Shown here piece after piece: positions 56,001 to 64,000 of a stretch of 64,000 bases of DNA. This DNA is from Nematostella vectensis. Taxonomy: Eukaryota; Cnidaria; Anthozoa; Actiniaria; Edwardsiidae. The stretch's first letter is position 1; each line of letters starts with the position of its first letter. The stretch covers positions 11,581,296 through 11,645,295 of the forward strand of contig NC_064035.1 in the NCBI RefSeq assembly GCF_932526225.1. The letters are read 5' to 3'. Below the pieces are notes generated by a model. The model did not search any database and had not been told where the DNA came from. It was given only the letters and a program-made list of their open reading frames with translations. The translations under genes were made by a program, and so were the position numbers.

Positions 56001-59000
56001 ATTTAAGACGTTCAGGGGGAGTTGAAATACTCTGATAACACTTTGCAAAACGGGCAGAGATTTGATGCAGGCCTATCAAGGTAATAAACACAACCTCCTC
56101 CCTTCTCCTGTACCCCTCTACCTGGCATTGTGCTGTAAACCTCTCACCTTTTCCCCTGTATATGGAGCCATTGTATTGTACACGCCCATCCGACAGTATC
56201 AGCTCCCCCCTTTTTCCCTGTGTGCCCTCTTGTTCTTGATATTGTATAGTACTCGCCCATCTGACTGCATCACCTCCCCCTGCCCACTACAAACATTACT
56301 GTACCTGGCATTGTACTGAACTTGCCCGTCCGGCTGTATCATCACCATCATGTTGTCCTTGGTAACCTTGTGGAAGCTTCCTTGTTTTGCGTTGACAAAG
56401 TAAGAATCTGGAAGCCAAATCTTGTCCATGACGGTGTTACTCAGGAACATGGTGGTGTTAAGGTCATGGCTTAGCCTCTCATCGACCCACGACTGACGAA
56501 GAAAGATATCCAGAGTGTAGTCCTGCAATGAACGAGCCATTAAAACACAGAACATACATATTATAACAGGGCCATAGCAGGGGGTAGGGCAATGGGGGCA
56601 CGTGCCCTCCAACCCCCCCCCCCCCCTCACTCCCAAATATTAAAAAATGTATATAAGGAGGGGCGTGGCTGTGTCCCCTAATAATAATGTTTTCTTGCGA
56701 TGTTGCTGTGTCGTACCGCACAAATAATACGAGGTCTTCTACGGCTATGCATAAAAGCCCACTTTGACACACGAGCCATGAGAACACATAACAGAAATAA
56801 ATAAACCCTACTTTAACACCACGGTTAACGAAGAAAAATATCCAGGGTGTAGTCTTGCAAATGAGCGAGCCATTAAAATACATAAATAAAGAAAGAAATA
56901 TGAAGCCCCTTTGTGTGACCTCAAGTTACAAGTCGCCCCATGACAGGTTCTCCAATAGGGTTCTGATTCCGGAAAGTGTGTGGATTCCAGATAAAAGTGG
57001 GTTTTTACCCGTTGATTCCGAATTCCATTTTTGTTCTAATAAATTTTATAATCATTTTTGTATTCCGGATTCCAGCTTAAGTCTTGGATTCCCGGATCCT
57101 AGTGAGTGGATCCCGGATTCCAGTAGCAAGGATTCCTGATTCTAAGTCTCATTTTTTCATGGATTCCGATTACCTGTCATGGGGCGATACAAGAGCAGCT
57201 TACAACAGAGGGTTGGAGTTTAACGTAGCTAAACTGTATTTTTATCATTGAAATTATAAAGGCAAAACTTCAGATGCATTGGCTTTAATGTATTTCTTTT
57301 ATGTAAGCAAAAGTAAAACGATGCGGTTATACCCACCATATCGACGACATTGATAGTATCAATGGATAAAACCCAGAATCCAACCGTCACGATCACTGGA
57401 CCGGCTTGAAAACATGAAGGACACATAATAAACATTTATTTTGTGCTATCTCATCTGATTAAAACCAAATACCTAACAAAATAGAGAATTTGTATTTATT
57501 TTCACGTATTTTTGTTTGGGAAACAAAATCATTAGCAGATGTTTAAAAGATACCCTGTCTTATCACGGTAAGAACACATTAGCAAAATGGACTGAGGTTA
57601 TCTGGGATACGTCTGATGGGGGTTGGCATATTATGAAGTGTAGTTATGAGATCTGGAGGTGGCCGTTAAAGTAATCAATGATCCTACCTCCGTAATTAGG
57701 GCGAAGGCGTTTGTCATACTTTTCAGCTGTTAAGATGCTATCGAGAATCCTTGATACTGTTTGATTACTGCTACTAGACAAAAAATCAAAAGTAGGCAAA
57801 TGAGTAAAGAACAGATCTTATTAGTCTAGGACAGGCCCGTAGACATGGTTTGCTGAGGAAGGGGACAAGTCTGATTGGAAATCTATAAAACCTACTTGAT
57901 TCTGAGCGCTGGAAGGATATCCTGAGATGCTAGGGATGTCATCCTAAGATGCTACTGATGTCATCCTAAGATGATAGGGATGTCATCCTAAGATGATAGG
58001 GATGTCATCCTAAGATGATAGGGATTTCATCCTAAGATGATAGGGTATCATCCTAAGATGATAGGGATATTATCCTAAGATGATAGGGTTATATCATAAG
58101 ATGGACGGATATCATCCTAAGATGATAGGGATGTCATCCTAAGATGATAGGGATTTCATCCTAAGCTGGTTGGGATATCATCCTAAGATGATAGGTTTGT
58201 CATCCCAAGATGATAGTGATGTCATCCTAAGATGATAGTGATGTCATCCTAAGATGAAAGGGATGTCATCCTAAGATGAAAGGGATGTCATCCTAAGATG
58301 ATAGGGATGTCATCCTAAGATGATAGGGTATCATCCTAAGATGATAGGGATATTATCCTAAGATGATAGGGATGTCATCCTAAGATGATAGGGATGTCAT
58401 CCTAAGATGATAGGGATATCATCCTCAGATGATAGGGATATCATCCCAAGTTGAAAGAGATATCATCCTAAGATGATAGGGTTGTCATCCTAAGATGATA
58501 GGGATGTCATCCTAAGATGCTTCTGATGTCATCCTAAGATGATAGGGATATCATCCTAAGATGCTAGTGATGTCATCCTAAGATGATAGGCATGTCATCC
58601 TAAGATGCTAGTAATGTCATCCTAAGATAATAGGGATGTCATCCTAAGATGATAGGGATGTCATCCTAAGATGATAGGGATGTCATCCTAAGATGATAGG
58701 GATGTCATCCTAAGATGCTAGGGATGTCATCCTCAGATGATAGAGATATCATCCTAAGATGATAGGGTTGTCATCCTAAGATGATAGGGATGTCATCCTA
58801 AGATGCTACTGATTTCATCCTAAGATGATAGGGATATCATCCTAAGATGCTAGTGATGTCATCCTAAGATGATAGGCATGTCATCCTAAGATGCTAGTAA
58901 TGTCATCCTAAGATGATAGGGATGTCATCCTAAGATGATAGAGATGTCATCCTAAGATGATAGGGATGTCATCCTAAGCTGGTTGGGATATCATCCTAAG

Positions 59001-60964
59001 ATGATAGGGATACCATCCTAAGATGATAGGGATGTCATCCCAAGATGATAGGGATGTCATCCTAAGATGATAGGGATGTCATCCTAAGATGATAGGGATG
59101 TCATCCCAAGATGATAGGGATGTCATCCTAAGATGATAGGGATGTCATCCTAAGATGCTAGTGATGTCATCCTAAGATGCTAGGGATATCATCCTAAGAT
59201 GATAGGGATGTCATCCTAAGATGATAGGGATATCATCCTAAATGATAGGGATGTCATCCTAAGATGATAGGGATATCATCCTAAGATGATAGGGATGTCA
59301 TCCTAAGATGATAGGGATATCATCCTAAGATGATAGGGATGTCATCCTAAGATGATAGGGATGTCATCCTAAGATGCTAGTGATGTCATCCTAAGATGAT
59401 AGGGATATCATCCTAAATGATAGGGATGTCATCCTAAGATGATAGGGATATCATCCTAAATGATAGGGATGTCATCCCAAGATGATAGGGATATCATCCT
59501 AAGATGATAGGGATGTCATCCTAAGATGATAGGGATGTCATCCTAAGATGCTAGTGATGTCATCCTAAGATGATAGGGATATCATCCTAAGATGATAGGG
59601 ATGTCATCCTAAGATGCTAGTGATGTCATCCTAAGATGATAGGGATGTCATCCTAAGATGATAGGGATGTCATCCTAAGATGATAGGGATTTCATCCTAA
59701 GATGATAGGGATGTCATCCTAAGATGATAGGGATGTCATCCTAAGATGATAGTGATGTCATCCTAAGATGATAGGGTTGTCATCCTAAGATGATAGGGTT
59801 GTCATCCTAAGATGATAGGGTTGTCATCCTGAGATGATAGACATGTCATCCTAAGGTGCTAGTAATGTCATCCTAAGATGATAGGGTTATATCATAAGAT
59901 GGACGGATATCATCCTAAGATGATAGGGATATCATCCTAAGATGATAGGGATATCATCCTAAGATGATAGGGTTATCGTCCTAAGATGATAGGGTTGTCA
60001 TGCTGAGATGATAGACATGTCATCCTAAGGTGCTAGTAATGTCATCCTAAGATGATAGGGTTATATCATAAGATGGACGGATATCATCCTAAGATGATAG
60101 GGATGTCATCCTAAGACAATAAAAGGTCGCGCTACAAAGATTTCGGGTTTATTATTGTAGTATAGATAAAAACGTAATACACATTTCTTATAGCATCTTG
60201 TCATGTCCTTACGGGCCAAACATTTTTAAGGTAAAAGATTTTTTCGAGGCACACAAAAAAGAAATAAGCCCCGGAAGCTTGTAAGAGCTTTTACGCTAGT
60301 GGCTCGTCTAGCGACGAGTGGTAGGGGGAGGGAGAAAGGTGTTTTTGTAAGTACGATTGGTACTTCTTTAACCTCAAGGTCAATAGACTAAATGACGATC
60401 TATGTCCTCACTAACGAGGGGTTGTTATCAAGAGGGGGTTCTAAGAGATAATATTTAGTTTACTGGTGCGTGATGAGACTGATGAGACGTCTTAGTTTGC
60501 TAATAGTGCATCTTTTATATGAATACTTAACACAATATAATTAGTCATATAAGTTCTAAAAAAACTGAACTATATTGTTTAATCTTCACAATCAGGATCT
60601 CCACTTATCCTTCAAACTCAATATGGCAACTTTGTCAAAACAAATGATAACCAAACAGGTGACTGTAAATATTTCGGCAGAACATTTCTTAGTAACACGA
60701 CACAGTGAAAGCCTACATTTAAAATTTAGTTGGGCTAAAATCTTGATAATCGTAAACCTAGAATATTTTTCATATTTTAGCAACGGTGGTCAAAACAAAT
60801 TCCTGTCTAAAAAATCTTATTTCTTCATGATCCTATTTTGATTTTGTCAGAATTTAATGCACTACTAAATAGTTATGATAAATGCTGTGTACAACTTACT
60901 TTGGACTAGGATTACTGTAGCATTCCACCATATAGAACAATCCAAGGAGTAGGATTAATTTCAT
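53039..60964 (-). CDS. Cys-loop ligand-gated anion channel (GABA-A/glycine receptor-like)
   Basis: Nine exons in transcript order: 60964-60900, 57773-57688, 57404-57337, 56522-56305, 55948-55866, 55289-55143, 54468-54254, 54079-53906, 53329-53039. Phases agree throughout; 1347 nt, 448 aa, the usual family length. Residues 1-16 form a signal peptide (MKLILLLGLFYMVEC). The ligand-binding domain has VTVGFWVLSIDTINVVDMDY, WLPDSYFVNAK and the Cys-loop C153-x13-C167 with FPMD. M1-M3 (about 240-322) include PAR (268-270) just before M2, the usual mark of anion selectivity, and TLGVTSVLTVVT. The M3-M4 loop is short and M4 is FPGSFVIFNAVYWF. It should act as a pentameric plasma-membrane receptor; the ligand cannot be told. 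A last-exon acceptor at 53380/53381 before the T run is possible but less likely. Confidence 0.92.
53396..53895 (+). repeat. 34-bp minisatellite in last intron of gene 4
   Basis: Units of GGGCAGACAGACAGGAATGG plus ACGGACAGATAGAC, about 10 well-preserved copies decaying into ACAGACAG microsatellite towards 53890. Long minus-strand frames (Ser/Val/Cys/Leu-rich) are artefacts. Confidence 0.95.
54979..55085. repeat. CATCCTCGGGGACCC hairpin MITE
   Basis: Arms of about 38 bp (ACCATCCTCGGGGACCCAGG and complement) around a loop of about 30 bp with TCGCGCGC. It lies in gene 4 intron 6, 58 bp from exon 55143-55289. Confidence 0.85.
56567..56750. mobile_element. CAGGGCCGTAGCAGG MITE, copy 4
   Basis: Termini CAGGGCCATAGCAGG and CTACGGCTATG, with an internal C run. 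It sits in gene 4 intron 3, 45 bp from the acceptor of exon 56522-56305. Confidence 0.75.
56812..56885 (-). pseudogene. decayed partial copy of gene 4 exon 4
   Basis: On the minus strand the segment reads ACTACACCCTGGATATTTTT then CTTCGT and a TAA stop, matching the start of exon 4 (encoding DYTLDIFLR) together with the adjoining intron (GAGCGAGCCATTAAAATACA on plus). The acceptor has mutated from TTGCAG|G to TTGCAAG. It is a broken tandem duplicate, separated from the true exon by MITE copy 4. Confidence 0.7.
57919..60115 (+). repeat. 2.2-kb 22-bp minisatellite in intron 1 of gene 4
   Basis: About 100 copies of GATGATAGGGATGTCATCCT plus AA, with scattered variants (GATGCTAG, ATATCATCC, GGTTATATCATAAGATGGAC). 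Each unit contains TCATCCTAAGATGA, an inverted repeat with a 4-nt loop, so the array alternates small hairpins. Longer blocks (for example the GGACGGATATC variants) recur, showing higher-order duplication. Confidence 0.95.
60116..60899. other. rest of intron 1 of gene 4
   Basis: AT-rich intron from the minisatellite to the donor of the signal-peptide exon. Nothing else was recognised. Confidence 0.5.
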
Positions 60965-63380
60965 TTTGTCGCCTTTAAAAATCCATTCCTGCAAGAAATA
61001 ACGTGTTTTTGACATACGGCAAGCCATGACTGTGGGTTTGCGAGCTGCCTTGCGATTTTCCTTGAACTTTATAAGACGACAAGTAACAAGCCGCCAACAG
61101 AGAAACGTGTGGAGGTGATAAACAGCACTTTGCACTTAAAATTGGCAGGTTTACTTTTATGAAGCCGCAATGGGTGGAAGAATTGACCATTTTTTAATAA
61201 TTCACAACGCCTCGGACCTCCTGGATTACTCGGGGTTGTAAATAAACACAAGACAACCATTTATATAGATACAATATTCACCAGCGCTATTTAGTTCAAT
61301 AGCTGTTTATTTTGCCGTATATCATTTAAGCTGTAAATCTGTTGGTAAAAAGTAAATTGAAATTATGTGATAACTGGCGGATGTGGACAATTAGGTTGGC
61401 AAACAATCTAACAGGGTGACGTTATCGTATCGGTACCTGGACCGCCTAATGGAATTAAAACGTTAACGCTAATATCATTAAGTGGCTTTTCATAAGCTCT
61501 AAAACGGTACACTTCAAAATAATAATTCAATTTAAAAAATGTATCCAATATAAACATACTTTAATTCTTGATAAACCGAAATTTATAATTTTGTTTTGCC
61601 AGTAAATACATTTTTTTTTTAACAAAAAAGTCGTAATTGGTTGTTACGTACAAAGACGACAAACACATACAAAGCACATACAAAAAATGTTTATAGTAAC
61701 ATACAGGTTTTGGAAGTAAACGCACCCGATATTCATGGAACACTCTTTCGACTTTGTGGTTTTGGTAAATCGTACCATCGAAACTTAATACAGTCCTTGA
61801 ACATAAACCTTTTTAAGCCCAGGAATTTGTCATTCAGCCCTTTAAAGCAAAGGTTAATCTTCAGAAAACTAGCGTGACCCTTTTAACAGTAATCGGAAGT
61901 CGTCTCGTGCTACATACCAGCAACAGGCCTGGAAATAAAAAAAAACGGAGAAAGAGAAGTTGAAGGATATAGTTTAACCCGCTTGTGGATAATAAAATAG
62001 ATGAAAATAAAATGCGGGTTCAATATAACGTACTGTATTTTTTTTTTCAATTAAAATAATGGCAAGATGAACCGCTAACAAGGGCCTCCCACCTTATGAG
62101 AAGAATTATAGCGTTAACACACAGAAGTCCCCCAGATAACCCGTAAATGACTTGCAAGCATTCACGGGTTAAAAGTGGAACACAAGTTAAATAACTTACA
62201 ATAAAGCATAGCTTTTGTGTAGGAATTTTTTTGTAAAGGAAAACTGTTCAGTTGTTTGAATGCTACTATGACATCTGCTTCTCAGTATTGTTTTTATCAA
62301 GCAGGTTTTTGTGATAAGAAAAATAATAAAGATTCACAAACCTTCGAGCACAAAGAGATCCTAAATGAGATACGGCGTAAGACACGCACGCAGGCTCCCG
62401 GCTAAAAACGTTGATTATTGTGTTGGCGCGGAATAGGATTTGCGATCCTAATTTTACTTGTTAAGATAAGTCAAACATTTTCGAGCCAATAAGGTTGTTT
62501 TCGCGGTGTTTTTTTTCAAAACCGCATTTCATAACAATTCCAAGGAGTGGAAAATTGCTCATAATATTTTATGTAATAAGGAAAAAGCTTTCCATGCGAT
62601 GTGGTAAAGGACACCTTAGTACACACATAAAAGTTTGGCTAAACGTGAAAAAATAATAAATAAAAACTTCATTCACTGCTTGAGGAAAGATGGCACAAAG
62701 AATTTAGATGAGATTGTACTCCCCATGTTTTATTAGCATAGTGGCGCTATGTAGGGGGTGTCAGTAAATAATGCATAATTATAGACCACTAAAATCAGAA
62801 TCAGAATTCGGAGAGAGAGGAAGTTGAAACAATAACGATATACATATACTATTTTATGAAGATTTGTTCAACCAAGTTCTTATCCAAAATGGTATACACA
62901 TCGAAGTATGAGTAGGATGACATACACTATTACAAAATGGATAATTATCGCTTTAATATGAAAATAATGGGAATTGTTGTTAGAATGGAAAGCCGTTGTA
63001 ACGAACTTGCTCGGAAACTGCGGACATCGCCTGTACGTGTAACTATGGATGTGGAGGTATATCTAAAAGTCCAACGTTCGAAAAGATGGTTATAGCTTGA
63101 TAGAGAATATCTGAAGGATTATACATTATATTCAATATAAAAATCTATAAACCAAGATAGATCGCGAGTGAGTTTAAAATACAAATTCGTTTAGGAAAAA
63201 TAAAAGCTGAAAGTCTAAGCAAATTTGCTCGTTTATATAGTGCGACAGGAGCTTCCGTTTCCGTGGCCACCAATATAAAGTTTCAAAAAAGTTCGCGCGA
63301 CAATTTTTGTAGGGCGCGACACGAAAATGCTTTTCAAGTATCCGAGAACAAGATTTGGCGCGTGCCACAATTCGAGGTGG
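60965..63380. other. 5' flank of gene 4
   Basis: Upstream of the signal-peptide exon on the minus strand; contains AT-rich DNA only. The 5' UTR and promoter should lie here but no clear TATA box, initiator or noncoding exon could be assigned. Confidence 0.45.
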
Positions 63381-63385
63381 CTAAA

Positions 63386-64000
63386 CAAGTCGCACGCTTC
63401 ACGTCGCACGCTTCACGTCGCACGCTTCACGTCGCACGCTTCACGTCGTCCGCTACATGTCGTCCGCTACACGTCGCACGCTTCACGTCGCACGCTTCAC
63501 GTCGTCCGCTACACGTCGTCCGCTTCACGTCGTCCGCTACACGTCGTCCGCTTCACGTCGTCCGCTACACGTCGTCCGCTTCACGTCGTCCGCTACATGT
63601 CGTCCGCTTCACGTCGTCCGCTACACGTCGTCCGCTTCACGTCGTCCGCTACATGTCGTCCGCTTCACGTCGTCCGCTACATGTCGTCCGCTACATGTCG
63701 TCCTCTACATGTCGTCCGCTACATGTCGTCCGCTACATGTCGTCCGCTACATGTCGTCCGCTACATGTCGTCCGCTACATGTCGTCCGCTACATGTCGTC
63801 CGCTTCATGTCGTCCGCTACATGTCGTCCGCTTCATGTCGTGCGCTACATGTCGTCCGCTACATGTCGTCCGCTACATGTCGTCCGCTACATGTCGTCCG
63901 CTACATGTCGTCCGCTACATGTCGTCCGCTACATGTCGTCCGCTGCATGTCGTCCGCTGCATGTCGTCCGCTTCACGTCGTCCGCTACATGTCGTCCGCT
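63386..64000 (+). repeat. 14-bp minisatellite running off the window end
   Basis: At least 43 units of GTCGTCCGCTACAT and variants, continuing past position 64000. Variants are ordered: GTCGCACGCTTCAC first, alternating CTTCAC/CTACAC units in the middle, nearly pure CTACAT units last. Confidence 0.97.

Noticed and set aside
57919-60115. CRISPR-like array
   Set aside because: There are no unique spacers; the whole unit repeats head to tail, as in a eukaryotic minisatellite. The same holds for the other arrays.
60465-60500. CTGATGAG string as another hammerhead
   Set aside because: No stem II followed by GAAA and no stem I or III complementarity was found nearby.

Overview
The window looks like nuclear DNA of an animal, most likely an anthozoan cnidarian (sea anemone, Nematostella-like). 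That is an inference: the genes are intron-rich with GT-AG introns, the proteins resemble vertebrate families, and AT-rich introns are packed with miniature inverted-repeat elements, minisatellites and homopolymer G/C runs. No bacterial operon, rRNA or CRISPR is present. Four multi-exon genes could be assembled by hand, with reading-frame phase agreeing at the internal junctions. Layout: (1) 4098-11855, plus strand, 12 exons, about 930 aa, an ITPRID/KRAP/TESPA1-type protein (predicted IP3-receptor binding, coiled-coil C-terminus). (2) About 15.15 kb or 18872 to 26954, plus strand, an SLC23 nucleobase/ascorbate transporter, about 607 aa visible, including a 25-nt microexon; the first coding exon is unresolved. 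(3) 30060-48411, plus strand, an ankyrin-repeat protein with its 5' end unresolved, a recently duplicated in-frame exon and an intron of about 9 kb filled with nested transposons. (4) 53039-60964, minus strand, 9 exons, 448 aa, a Cys-loop ligand-gated channel of the GABA-A/glycine-receptor (anion) type with signal peptide, Cys-loop, PAR motif before M2 and four membrane segments. Noncoding landscape: a Penelope-like retroelement remnant ends in a palindrome that encodes two complete minimal hammerhead ribozymes in opposite orientation (34229-34326). The large ankyrin-gene intron carries a TA-flanked element of about 8.1 kb (36248-44397) that holds a TTAA-flanked piggyBac-like MITE, a LINE remnant and a foldback element of about 4.1 kb (39925-44056). 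Other nested insertions can be proven from paralogous empty sites inside the window. A tRNA-derived SINE, four copies of one G/C-tract MITE, and long minisatellites (110, 31, 18, 27, 43, 22, 20, 59, 34, 22 and 14 bp units) fill introns and spacers. The genes do not form a pathway; they are ordinary neighbours. The most unusual content is in the mobile elements and in exon-level duplications that overlap coding sequence: exon 5 of gene 1, exon 6/7 of gene 3, and exon fragments of genes 2 and 4.
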